Shown here: positions 1 through 7,256 of the stretch, piece by piece
Layout of the letters: each line of letters begins with the position of its first letter
How positions within the stretch are numbered: position 1 is the first letter of the stretch
The notes under the pieces: model-generated
What the model saw: the letters and a program-made list of their open reading frames with translations, nothing else
Told to the model about the DNA's origin: nothing
Databases searched by the model: none
Translations under genes and position numbers: made by a program
Source of the DNA: Flavobacteriales bacterium
Lineage (GTDB): Bacteria; Bacteroidota; Bacteroidia; JANQJC01
Assembly (NCBI GenBank): GCA_028281825.1
Contig: JANQJC010000104.1
Span: forward strand, 1 to 64,000
DNA: 64,000 bases
Direction of reading: 5' to 3'

Positions 1-63
1 GGAGCTAAATGAAATAAATTGAGGCTTTCATAGTTTAGGTAGATTGAACCTACCATCTTATTT

Positions 64-1449
64 ATGAAAACACTATTTACTCTACTATCCTTCAGTTTAA
101 TTTCTCTTTTCACTCATTCACAGTCATGGAGTGCCATTGGTAACGGGGTCAATGGAAGAGTAAGTTGTTTCTCAGTATATAATGGTGAGTTGTATGTAGG
201 TGGTCAGTTCTACAATTCGAATGGCATATCACCTTTTGGGTTATTGAAATGGAATGGAATCAGTTTTGATACTGTACCTGGCACTCATTTGCTAGGTTCC
301 TCAAGAATTGAGGCAATGGCAGTTTACAATAATGAGTTGTATGTAGGAGGTGGTTTTAGTCCGAATAGCAGTAATGGTCCTTCAATATTCTCCAATATTG
401 CCAAATGGGATGGTACCAATTTCAGCGATGTTGATGGTGGTTGCAGTAATGTTGTTTACTCTATGGAGGTGTACAATGGCAACCTTTATGTAGGAGGTGA
501 CATGGAAACTGCTGGTGGAATAACAGTATATAGTATTGGAAAATGGAATGGAAGTGAATGGTCAGATCTTAACGGTGGGTTAACTAATTCAGCAAGAGTA
601 TTCGAACTAGAGGTATACAAAGGTGAACTTTATGTAGCAGGTGGCTTTACTCACCCTCAACTCATCACACAATGCATAGCCAAATGGAATGATACGTTGT
701 GGAGCGAAGTAGGCGCAGGAGGTATATCAAATGTGATATATGCGATGGAGGTATATAATAATGAACTTTACATTCCGCGCTATCAAACAGTAAGTGGAAT
801 AACCACGGGCCAACCTGCAAAATGGGACGGCACGGATTGGTCACTCACAGGAGATTTAATTACTGGCAATAATAATGGAGTTGGAAACATCCAAGCTATG
901 CACGTTTACAACGATGAACTGTATTTAGGAGGCTCCTTCAGTACTATAGACGGAGATAGTGTGAATAGTATAGCCAGATATGATGGATACAATTGGAGTT
1001 CTTTGGGTTCTGGAACGGATTCTACTAATATTATTGGTGACACCCTGATTAATTGGCCTTTTGATACTATTTACTTTTATGCTCCACATACCATAAGTGC
1101 CTTTCAAGTGTTTAACAATGAATTATATGTTGGGGGAAGATTTAATATGGTTGGAGGAATTCAAACTCATAATGTTGCCAAATGGACTACTCCTGTAAAT
1201 GTTGCAAAACATACCCATAATGAACCATCGTATATATACCCAAATCCTACTTCGGGTTTTATAACTATCACTATTCCTCAAGAAGGTTTCATTGAAGTTT
1301 TGGACTTGCAAGGCAGGATTGTGAAATCCTATTTTGAGGTGGATAAAACTACTTCTATTGATGTGAGCGAGTTAGCTCCTGGTGTATATGTCGTGAAAGC
1401 AAATACTGGTGATGGTATCTTAACTAAGAAGTTTGTGAAGAATTATTAG
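64..1449 (+). CDS. Secreted repeat protein with T9SS type A sorting domain
   Basis: A 461-residue exported protein. Residues 1-20 form a signal peptide (hydrophobic LLSFSLISLF, then SQS). The body, about 20-375, is built of roughly 50-residue repeats that alternate 'MxVYNxELYVGG' and 'IAKWxGxxWS' segments, a pattern typical of beta-propeller-like surface proteins. The last 75 residues contain 'YPNPTSGFITI', 'LDLQGRIVKS' and 'GVYVVKANT', ending in KKFVKNY, which is the type A C-terminal domain read by the type IX secretion system. The mature protein is therefore probably released or anchored at the cell surface. Ligand and function are unknown. The upstream 63 bases hold no clear TAnnTTTG box. 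The ATG start is fixed by the signal peptide. Confidence 0.85.
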   Translation: MKTLFTLLSFSLISLFTHSQSWSAIGNGVNGRVSCFSVYNGELYVGGQFYNSNGISPFGLLKWNGISFDTVPGTHLLGSSRIEAMAVYNNELYVGGGFSPNSSNGPSIFSNIAKWDGTNFSDVDGGCSNVVYSMEVYNGNLYVGGDMETAGGITVYSIGKWNGSEWSDLNGGLTNSARVFELEVYKGELYVAGGFTHPQLITQCIAKWNDTLWSEVGAGGISNVIYAMEVYNNELYIPRYQTVSGITTGQPAKWDGTDWSLTGDLITGNNNGVGNIQAMHVYNDELYLGGSFSTIDGDSVNSIARYDGYNWSSLGSGTDSTNIIGDTLINWPFDTIYFYAPHTISAFQVFNNELYVGGRFNMVGGIQTHNVAKWTTPVNVAKHTHNEPSYIYPNPTSGFITITIPQEGFIEVLDLQGRIVKSYFEVDKTTSIDVSELAPGVYVVKANTGDGILTKKFVKNY

Positions 1450-1535
1450 GTGAATTGCGCTACTTCTTTATGTGACAGGGATTGCTTTCTCTTTACACCC
1501 CTTCATTGTGATTTTTAAACCTCTATTTATGTTTC

Positions 1536-1557
1536 AATCTCCCCTCAAGGGGAGATT
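1536..1557. repeat. Perfect inverted repeat (10-bp arms)
   Basis: AATCTCCCCT, then CA, then AGGGGAGATT: the arms are exact reverse complements. No T-run follows on either strand, so it is not a classical intrinsic terminator for the gene ending at 1449. It could be a REP-like palindromic unit or a protein-binding site. Confidence 0.6.
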
Positions 1558-1634
1558 ACTGACTTGCCTTATTGGAATGTTTGAATTTGTGGGGGTGTTG
1601 ATGAACGAATGGATTCAAATACTGTCTTTAAAGC

Positions 1635-1712
1635 ATGGGACTGATAACCATTGTGTTTATAGTAGTTGTGGTGATTGTGCTGGCCTTCTTTGTAGGCTGT
1701 AAGAAAAAATAA
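1635..1712 (+). CDS. Possible 25-residue membrane peptide
   Basis: ATG at 1635 opens a 25-codon frame, MGLITIVFIVVVVIVLAFFV followed by GCKKK, ending in TAA. The peptide is one hydrophobic helix with a cytosolic-type lysine tail and a Cys next to it, the shape of small single-pass membrane peptides. No good ribosome-binding site is visible and there is no comparison to support it, so it may be chance. It does not overlap any other credible gene. Confidence 0.3.
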   Translation: MGLITIVFIVVVVIVLAFFVGCKKK

Positions 1713-1747
1713 CTTTGTAATTCTACAACAAAACTAAAATTTTATCA

Positions 1748-1848
1748 ACATTGTAATTTATTTACAAAGTAAACAAAGTTTAGTCGACACCCCCATGGGG
1801 ACTCACGGAAAATCTTGGGTTGCGAATAACATCGTACTTTTTTGAGGG
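1748..1848. repeat. Dispersed 101-bp repeat, copy 1
   Basis: About 84 percent identical by eye to 63335-63434 (roughly 15 substitutions and one indel). Shared blocks include 'TTTACAAAGTAAACAAAG', 'GACTCACGGAAAATCTT' and 'GAATAACATCGTA'. It contains a small inverted repeat TTTAC-AAA-GTAAA (1761-1773) and the perfect palindrome CCCCATGGGG (1791-1800). It lies between genes, upstream of the crotonase gene. No transposase is nearby. Confidence 0.8.
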
Positions 1849-1931
1849 CTTTTTGCTGAAAAAGGTTTTTGGCGTTTTGCTTATTTGAATGGCCTAAAAA
1901 CTGTATTTTCGGGCCTTTAATTGACATTTCT

Positions 1932-2753
1932 ATGCTATTTACCAAAGACCAGGTTTCTACTATTCATAGTGAGACCTTTGCTTTTATACAGGTGGAAGAA
2001 AATAACCACCTGCTTACTGTAACCCTTAACAGGCCTGAGAAAAAGAACGCCATGAACCCAACTATGATGCGGGAAGTGGCCTATGCCCTTACTTATGCGC
2101 ATTACACCAATGCTGTGTGGGCCGTGGTGTTGGCTGCCAATGGTGATATTTTTTCTGCTGGCGCTGACCTGAAAGCCTTTGCTGGTCAAACCGAACCTGA
2201 TGACTCTACCATTCCACAACCCGCTGGTGACGTGGTAATTGGGGATTTGTTCCGCCACTTGCACAAGCCTTGCATTGGCAAAATACACGCCCCTGTGATG
2301 GCGGGCGGTTTTCTGTTGGTATGTGGTTGTACTCACATCATCGCCAGTGATAAGGCGACTTTCAGCCTGCCTGAGGTAAGGCGTGGTATATGGCCTTTCC
2401 AGGTGATGCAAAGTATGTTGCAGGTGATGCCTGCCCGCCAGGTATTGGATTTCTGTATGAGGGCTGGTAAGGCTGATGCACAAAGGGCTAAAGAGTTGGG
2501 TTTGGTAACTGAAGTTGTTGCTGCTGGTGAGCTAGATAGTGCAGTTCAAAGTTTAGTAGATGATATTTTCAAGTACTCACCAACCGCTATCAGGAAAGGC
2601 TTAGAGGCTTATGATAAATTAGCCGAGTTGAACGATAACGAGAAGCACACTTATCTTCTAAAAATGCTGGGTGAGACCATTGGCTCTCAAGATGCTAAAG
2701 AGGGTATCAAGGCTTTTATGGAAAAACGTGAACCAAACTGGATAGGTGAATAA
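1932..2753 (+). CDS. Enoyl-CoA hydratase/isomerase family protein (crotonase)
   Basis: A 273-residue crotonase-fold enzyme expected to hydrate or isomerise an enoyl-CoA thioester in the cytosol. Visible signatures are the N-terminal 'LNRPEKKNAMN', the first oxyanion-hole segment 'FSAGADLKAF', a second segment 'HAPVMAGGFLLVCGC', and 'FSLPEVRRGIWP', whose Glu occupies the usual catalytic position. The frame extends upstream to a TTG at 1869, but the ATG at 1932 gives the normal family length and leaves out an implausible leader. Its stop overlaps the next start by one base (TAATG), so it is probably translationally coupled to the AtuA-like gene. The exact substrate cannot be read; the neighbours suggest a branched-chain or isoprenoid acyl-CoA. 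Confidence 0.88.
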   Translation: MLFTKDQVSTIHSETFAFIQVEENNHLLTVTLNRPEKKNAMNPTMMREVAYALTYAHYTNAVWAVVLAANGDIFSAGADLKAFAGQTEPDDSTIPQPAGDVVIGDLFRHLHKPCIGKIHAPVMAGGFLLVCGCTHIIASDKATFSLPEVRRGIWPFQVMQSMLQVMPARQVLDFCMRAGKADAQRAKELGLVTEVVAAGELDSAVQSLVDDIFKYSPTAIRKGLEAYDKLAELNDNEKHTYLLKMLGETIGSQDAKEGIKAFMEKREPNWIGE

Positions 2754-4147
2754 TGAGCAAAACAGTTAGAATAGCAGGTGGACAAGGCTTTTACGGCGAT
2801 AGCCCTATGGCAGCAATTGCCATTGCCCAAGAAGGCGGGGCGGATTACATCGTGAATGATGCTTTAGCGGAATTGACGCTTTCCATCTTGCAGAAAGACA
2901 GAATGAAAGACCCTGAAACGGGCTATGCGAAAGATATATTGTTTCAGGCGAAAACCCTTTACCCTCTAGCTTTGAGCAAGGGCATAAAGGTGGTCACCAA
3001 CTCTGGTGGATTGAACCCCATAGCTGCTGCTAAGAAAGTTTCTGAAATATTGGCGGCACAAGGCTTGAAAGGCATTAAAATTGCCGCCATTACTGGTGAT
3101 AATGTACTCCATCGTTTAGATGAATTACAGCAGGGTGGTGAAGAATTGGCCAACCTTGATTCTGGTATTCCTTTTTCTGAGAACAAGTACCAGCCTACCC
3201 ACGCCAACGTTTACATAGGAGCTAAGTCGGTTGCTGAAGCTTTAAACCAGGGGGCACAAATCATTTTAGCAGGCCGTGTGGCTGACCCATGCCTGACCTT
3301 AGGTGTACTTATTCATGAGTTTGGTTGGGAGATTGGCGAGGATTTATCTCAAGAGGCTTTGAATAAACTAGCTTCGGGGATTTCAATTGGTCACCTACTG
3401 GAGTGCGGTGGTCAGGCCAGTGGTGGTAATTCCTACGCTGAGTGGCCTATGGATTATCCCATCAGCAATTTGGGTTACCCTATTGCAGAGGTTTCTGAAG
3501 ATGGTACCGCTGTATTCAACAAGCTGGATAGCCAGGGGGGCAAGATGAGTCGTGATACCCTGCGTGAGCAGTTGGTATATGAAATCCATGACCCTGCCAA
3601 TTATATGACTCCTGACGTTACGGTTGACCTGACTGAAGCTACTTTGGAAACACTTGAGCCTGGTAAGGTGAAACTGAGCGGAGTGAAAGGTAAGCCTCGT
3701 CCTGAGAAACTGAAACTCACAGCAGGCCTAATGGAAGGTTACATGAGTGACCAGTTCTTTTTCTTTTCTGCGCCTTATGCTTATGAGAAAGTGCAGAAGT
3801 TCATTGAAGGTGTGAAGGAGATTTGGAGCAAGCTACCCATACAAATTGAAAGGAGTGAGTTCCAAATACTAGGCGTGAATGGCATGCATGGTTCTGCTGC
3901 TCCTACTCCACCAAAAGAAGTGCTTGACCAAATGAATGAAATTGGCGTGCGCCTGGTAGTAAAGCACAGCGACAACCGCACGGGTAAAATGGCTTTTTCT
4001 TCTATTATCTGCCTGGGCTTAAATGGCCCTCCTGGTATTGTGGGTATTCCTGGCTGGGGTAAGCAGGATAGAGTAATGCTTAGCCTTTGGCCTACCTTGA
4101 TTGACAGAAATTGGATTGAGGAGAAGGTGGAAGTGGTGGAGAGTTGA
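2753..4147 (+). CDS. AtuA-like protein (DUF1446 / acyclic terpene utilisation family)
   Basis: A 464-residue protein beginning 'VRIAGGQGFYGDSPMAA', the N-terminal signature of the DUF1446/AtuA family. AtuA is linked in Pseudomonas to acyclic terpene (citronellol) degradation, but its precise reaction is not established. Further Gly-rich stretches are visible ('TNSGGLNPIAAAKK', 'LAGRVADPCLTLG', 'ECGGQASGGN'). In many relatives a ferredoxin-like C-terminal domain follows in the same chain; here it is encoded separately at 4239-4559. The one-base overlap with the crotonase gene indicates a shared transcript. No signal peptide is present. Confidence 0.85.
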   Translation: MSKTVRIAGGQGFYGDSPMAAIAIAQEGGADYIVNDALAELTLSILQKDRMKDPETGYAKDILFQAKTLYPLALSKGIKVVTNSGGLNPIAAAKKVSEILAAQGLKGIKIAAITGDNVLHRLDELQQGGEELANLDSGIPFSENKYQPTHANVYIGAKSVAEALNQGAQIILAGRVADPCLTLGVLIHEFGWEIGEDLSQEALNKLASGISIGHLLECGGQASGGNSYAEWPMDYPISNLGYPIAEVSEDGTAVFNKLDSQGGKMSRDTLREQLVYEIHDPANYMTPDVTVDLTEATLETLEPGKVKLSGVKGKPRPEKLKLTAGLMEGYMSDQFFFFSAPYAYEKVQKFIEGVKEIWSKLPIQIERSEFQILGVNGMHGSAAPTPPKEVLDQMNEIGVRLVVKHSDNRTGKMAFSSIICLGLNGPPGIVGIPGWGKQDRVMLSLWPTLIDRNWIEEKVEVVES

Positions 4148-4210
4148 AACACCAAATCAATGCACGCATTTAAAATTCACCAAAACCCAATCTTTTTACC
4201 CCTTTTTCCC

Positions 4211-4218
4211 TATTTTTG
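4211..4218 (+). promoter_or_regulatory. -7 box TATTTTTG
   Basis: Exact match to the Bacteroidota TAnnTTTG element, ending 20 bases before the ATG at 4239. It suggests that the small AtuA-like subunit and the acyl-CoA dehydrogenase can also be transcribed separately from the upstream pair. Confidence 0.5.
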
Positions 4219-4238
4219 ACCTCTAGCCTAAAAAGTAA

Positions 4239-4559
4239 ATGAAAACAGTAAAGTTAATTGACATTGCCAGTGCCCGCTCAGGCGATAAAAACAACGTGTG
4301 CAATATTGGTGTTTTAGCCAATACGCCAGCGGATTACCCAACCCTTCAAAAGTATTTGACAGCCGATAAGGTAAAAGCTCACTTCGGTGACTTGATAAAG
4401 GGTAAAGTAGAGCGTTTTGAGTGGGAGAGTATCGAGGCGCTTAACTTCGTGTGCCATGAGGCTTTGGATGGCGGGGCTAGTCGCTCATTGAGGATGGACA
4501 CCCTGGGCAAAAATTTCTCCAGCCACCTGTTGCGCATGGAGTTGGAAATTGAAGATTAA
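4239..4559 (+). CDS. AtuA C-terminal-like small protein
   Basis: A 106-residue protein beginning 'VKLIDIASARSGDKNNVCNIG', the start of the C-terminal ferredoxin-fold domain found in longer AtuA/DUF1446 proteins. It also has 'FVCHEALDGGASRSLRMDTLG'. It probably pairs with the product of 2753-4147 to rebuild the full enzyme; this is inference from domain content and proximity. It lies 91 bases downstream of that gene, with its own promoter-like box, and 25 bases before the acyl-CoA dehydrogenase. Confidence 0.8.
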   Translation: MKTVKLIDIASARSGDKNNVCNIGVLANTPADYPTLQKYLTADKVKAHFGDLIKGKVERFEWESIEALNFVCHEALDGGASRSLRMDTLGKNFSSHLLRMELEIED

Positions 4560-4584
4560 TTACACTCACAATAAACAAGAAACG

Positions 4585-5766
4585 ATGTATAATTTGAATC
4601 CTTTTACTGAAGAGCACAACCTATTGAGGCAATCAATGCGCCAGTTTGTGCAAACCGAAATAACCCCTCACGTTGCCGAGTGGGAAGCCAATAAAGTTTG
4701 CGACCGAGAGGTATTCCGCAAAATGGGCGAAGCTGGCTTTTTTGGTGTTACCTTCCCTACTGAGTATGGCGGTAGCGGCATGGATATGTGGGGCGCTGTT
4801 GTTATTGGCGAGGAACTAGCCTGGGCCAACATCGGTGGTTTGGCAATGTCGCTTTATGCACATACCTACCTGCCTTTGCCTGCAATCAATGCACTTGGCA
4901 CTGAGGAGCAAAAACAAAAATATTTGGTGCCAGCCATTAAAGGGGAGAAAATCTGTGCATTAGGTGTTACTGAACCAGGTGCTGGTAGCGACGTAGGTGG
5001 TATTACTACTACTGCTGAAGATATGGGCGACCATTACTTAGTGAACGGTAGTAAAATGTTCATCACCAATGGTACTATGGCCGACTTTATACTACTAGCC
5101 GTAAGAACTGGCGAAGGTCACCAGTTAAGTCTTTTATTGTTTGATACTAATATTGAAGGTTTTTCTGCCATACCAGTTCACAATAAACTAGGTATGCACA
5201 GCTCTGATACAGGTCAGTTGTTCTTTGAGAATTGTAAAGTGCCTAAGTCGGCACTTTTGGGTGATGAGAACTTTGGTTTCTACTACATCATGAACAACTT
5301 CCAGGAGGAAAGATTGATAGCTTCTATTACTGCTACTGCTGGCGCCGAGCATGCCATGGAGAAAGCCAAAAAATACATGAAAGAGAGAAAAGCATTCGGT
5401 AAGCCAATCGGTAGCTTTCAGGTGTTGCGCCACAAACTGGCTAAAATGGCTGTAGACGTAGAGGCTTGTCGCTCTATCTCTTACCGCGCCGTAGCTGAGT
5501 TCATGGAATATGGCCCTGCTGCTGTTAAAATCATTACCATGGCTAAGGCTTTCGCTTGTGAAACAGCTGTAAATGTTATCAATGAGTCACTACAGATACA
5601 TGGTGGCTGGGGTTATATGGAGGACTATGGCGTTGCCCGCTCCTTCCGTGATATGCGCCTGTTGACCGTAGGTGGTGGAACAACGGAAATCATGTACGAA
5701 ATCATCAGCAAGATGGAAGTGGATGAAGTACGCCACGAACGCCAGTTGATGGATAGCAGGAAGTAA
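4585..5766 (+). CDS. Acyl-CoA dehydrogenase
   Basis: A 393-residue FAD-dependent dehydrogenase that introduces the alpha-beta double bond in an acyl-CoA. Family marks are 'ALGVTEPGAGSDVGG' (127-139), 'KMFITNG' (157-163), 'RKAFGKPIGSFQ' and the C-terminal 'IHGGWGYMEDYGVAR'. The catalytic Glu of the usual 'YEGT' motif is absent: the sequence there is 'VGGGTTEIM'. 'NFQEERLIAS' (238-247) instead supplies a Glu at the place used by long-chain and isovaleryl-CoA dehydrogenases. The frame opens at a TTG (4549) inside the previous gene, but the ATG at 4585 fits the family better. It lies with the crotonase and AtuA-like genes and ends in a strong terminator. Confidence 0.92.
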   Translation: MYNLNPFTEEHNLLRQSMRQFVQTEITPHVAEWEANKVCDREVFRKMGEAGFFGVTFPTEYGGSGMDMWGAVVIGEELAWANIGGLAMSLYAHTYLPLPAINALGTEEQKQKYLVPAIKGEKICALGVTEPGAGSDVGGITTTAEDMGDHYLVNGSKMFITNGTMADFILLAVRTGEGHQLSLLLFDTNIEGFSAIPVHNKLGMHSSDTGQLFFENCKVPKSALLGDENFGFYYIMNNFQEERLIASITATAGAEHAMEKAKKYMKERKAFGKPIGSFQVLRHKLAKMAVDVEACRSISYRAVAEFMEYGPAAVKIITMAKAFACETAVNVINESLQIHGGWGYMEDYGVARSFRDMRLLTVGGGTTEIMYEIISKMEVDEVRHERQLMDSRK

Positions 5767-5788
5767 TACTTCTTAAGACACACATTTC

Positions 5789-5825
5789 AAACTCCGCTTG
5801 GCGTTATGCTTAGCGGAGTTTTTTG
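5789..5825 (+). terminator. Intrinsic terminator
   Basis: AAACTCCGCT (5789-5798) pairs perfectly with AGCGGAGTTT (5812-5821) across a 13-base loop and runs into a T tract. It ends the acyl-CoA catabolic transcript. Confidence 0.9.
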
Positions 5826-5850
5826 TTCTGTATCAATTAAAACTAATCCT

Positions 5851-5858
5851 TAGTTTTG
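5851..5858 (+). promoter_or_regulatory. -7 box TAGTTTTG
   Basis: Matches TAnnTTTG, 18 bases before the GTG at 5877 and just after the terminator, so it is a plausible promoter for the membrane protein gene. Confidence 0.5.
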
Positions 5859-5876
5859 AAAGCTTAATTACTACCT

Positions 5877-7256
5877 GTGCTAAAATCCTTCTTCAAGAAA
5901 AACCTTTTATCGCTCATCACAGTGATAGTGATTGGCATGGCATGGGTATATGCTGTGAAGGATTTCAAGCAATGGATAGTCCAGGGGAAAATTATCTCCT
6001 CTGATGTTACTTCCTACTACGGTTACCTACCCGCCTATTTCATCTACGACGACCTTTCCATGCGCTTTTATGATGATAATGACTATATCCTATATAGGAC
6101 GGGTTTTTTGCGCTACGATAATGGCAACCGGGTACAAAAAATGACTATGGGGGTAGCTTATTTCTATACTCCTTTTTTCCTGGTAGGACATGTGATGGCT
6201 GGGTATCTGGGCTACCCGCAAGATGGCTTTAGTACTCCTTATGAAGTGGCACTCAACTTTAGTGGGCTTTTCTATGCCCTCTTGGGGCTTTTGCTCCTGC
6301 GGCAAGTACTACTGAAACGCTTTAATGACCTCACAACTGCTGTCACACTATTAATACTTGCCCTCGGCACTAACCTCTTTGAGTATGCCACCTACGACGC
6401 TGCCATGTCTCATGCATTCAGCTTTTTTGCCATTGCAGCCTTCCTGTTTTTCATTGATAAATGGCATCACAAGAAAAGCTATCTGCTTGCAGCAGCCATA
6501 GGCCTTTCTGGCGGGGTAATTATGCTCATAAGGCCGAATAATGTATTGGTAGTATTTCTTTTTTTATTGTGGGGTGTTACCAACTTTAAGGGCATTTGGT
6601 CAAGAGTAAAAGAACTATTCGGCAACTATTTGCACATACTGGTAATGATACTATTTGGCATCATAGCGGTATTGCCCCAATTACTCTACTGGAAAGAATA
6701 TTCCGGCGACTGGATATTCTACTCCTATAATAAAGAAACATTCTACTGGCTGGAGCCTGAAATAATCCGCGGTTTCTTTAGTTACAGAAAAGGATGGCTG
6801 GTCTATTCTCCCCTGATGGCCCTGTCTCTCATTGGCTTTTTCTTCATGAGGAAAAGGCTGAGTGAAATGCAGGTGGGCATCATTACTTTTTTCATTCCTG
6901 CCATCTACATCACCTTTAGCTGGTGGTGCTGGTGGTATGGCGGCAGCTTTGGTGCCCGCACCCTGGTAGACTACTACCCTATTCTTGCCCTACCCATGGC
7001 AGCGTTCATCAGTGTGATTATGGAAAAGAAAATATGGCTGCGCATTGCCTTTGTAATACTAACCATACCATTTATCTATCTCACTATTTTCCAAAGTTGG
7101 CAGTATAGGAGCTCCATTTTGCGTTGGGATGGTACCACTAAAGAAGCATACTGGACTATCTTCCTCAATAAAAAGTATCCTGAAAATTATGATGAGCTTT
7201 GGGACGAGTCTGTAGGCTATAGGGATCCCTATCCACAGGAGCCTACTGCTGAATAG
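5877..7256 (+). CDS. Polytopic membrane protein, GT-C glycosyltransferase-like
   Basis: A 459-residue integral membrane protein with about ten hydrophobic segments. A long extracytoplasmic loop after the first segment is rich in acidic and aromatic residues ('SSDVTSYYGYLPAYFIYDD', 'FYDDNDYILY'). This resembles lipid-linked sugar transferases of the GT-C fold, whose catalytic Asp sits in the first loop; the assignment rests on shape and not on a firm motif. The start is a GTG, supported by the hydrophobic N terminus 'MLKSFFKKNLLSLITVIVIG' and the upstream -7 box. It converges on the helicase gene and overlaps its end by 14 bases. Confidence 0.65.
   Translation: MLKSFFKKNLLSLITVIVIGMAWVYAVKDFKQWIVQGKIISSDVTSYYGYLPAYFIYDDLSMRFYDDNDYILYRTGFLRYDNGNRVQKMTMGVAYFYTPFFLVGHVMAGYLGYPQDGFSTPYEVALNFSGLFYALLGLLLLRQVLLKRFNDLTTAVTLLILALGTNLFEYATYDAAMSHAFSFFAIAAFLFFIDKWHHKKSYLLAAAIGLSGGVIMLIRPNNVLVVFLFLLWGVTNFKGIWSRVKELFGNYLHILVMILFGIIAVLPQLLYWKEYSGDWIFYSYNKETFYWLEPEIIRGFFSYRKGWLVYSPLMALSLIGFFFMRKRLSEMQVGIITFFIPAIYITFSWWCWWYGGSFGARTLVDYYPILALPMAAFISVIMEKKIWLRIAFVILTIPFIYLTIFQSWQYRSSILRWDGTTKEAYWTIFLNKKYPENYDELWDESVGYRDPYPQEPTAE

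Larger units (their letters stand above)
1450..1931. other. Gene-poor interval of about 480 bases
   Basis: No convincing long gene lies here. It holds a perfect 22-base palindrome (1536-1557), a possible 25-codon hydrophobic peptide gene (1635-1712) and copy 1 of a 101-bp dispersed repeat (1748-1848). The remaining bases look like ordinary AT-rich spacer. Confidence 0.6.

Noticed and set aside
1472-1702. 76-codon frame on the plus strand
   Set aside because: It runs through a palindrome, has mixed composition and no ribosome-binding site; the 25-codon frame in another phase is more plausible.
1745-1945. 66-codon minus-strand frame across repeat copy 1
   Set aside because: It is not preserved in copy 2, so the repeat is unlikely to code for protein.
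1935-2483. 182-codon minus-strand frame
   Set aside because: It is opposite the well-supported crotonase gene.
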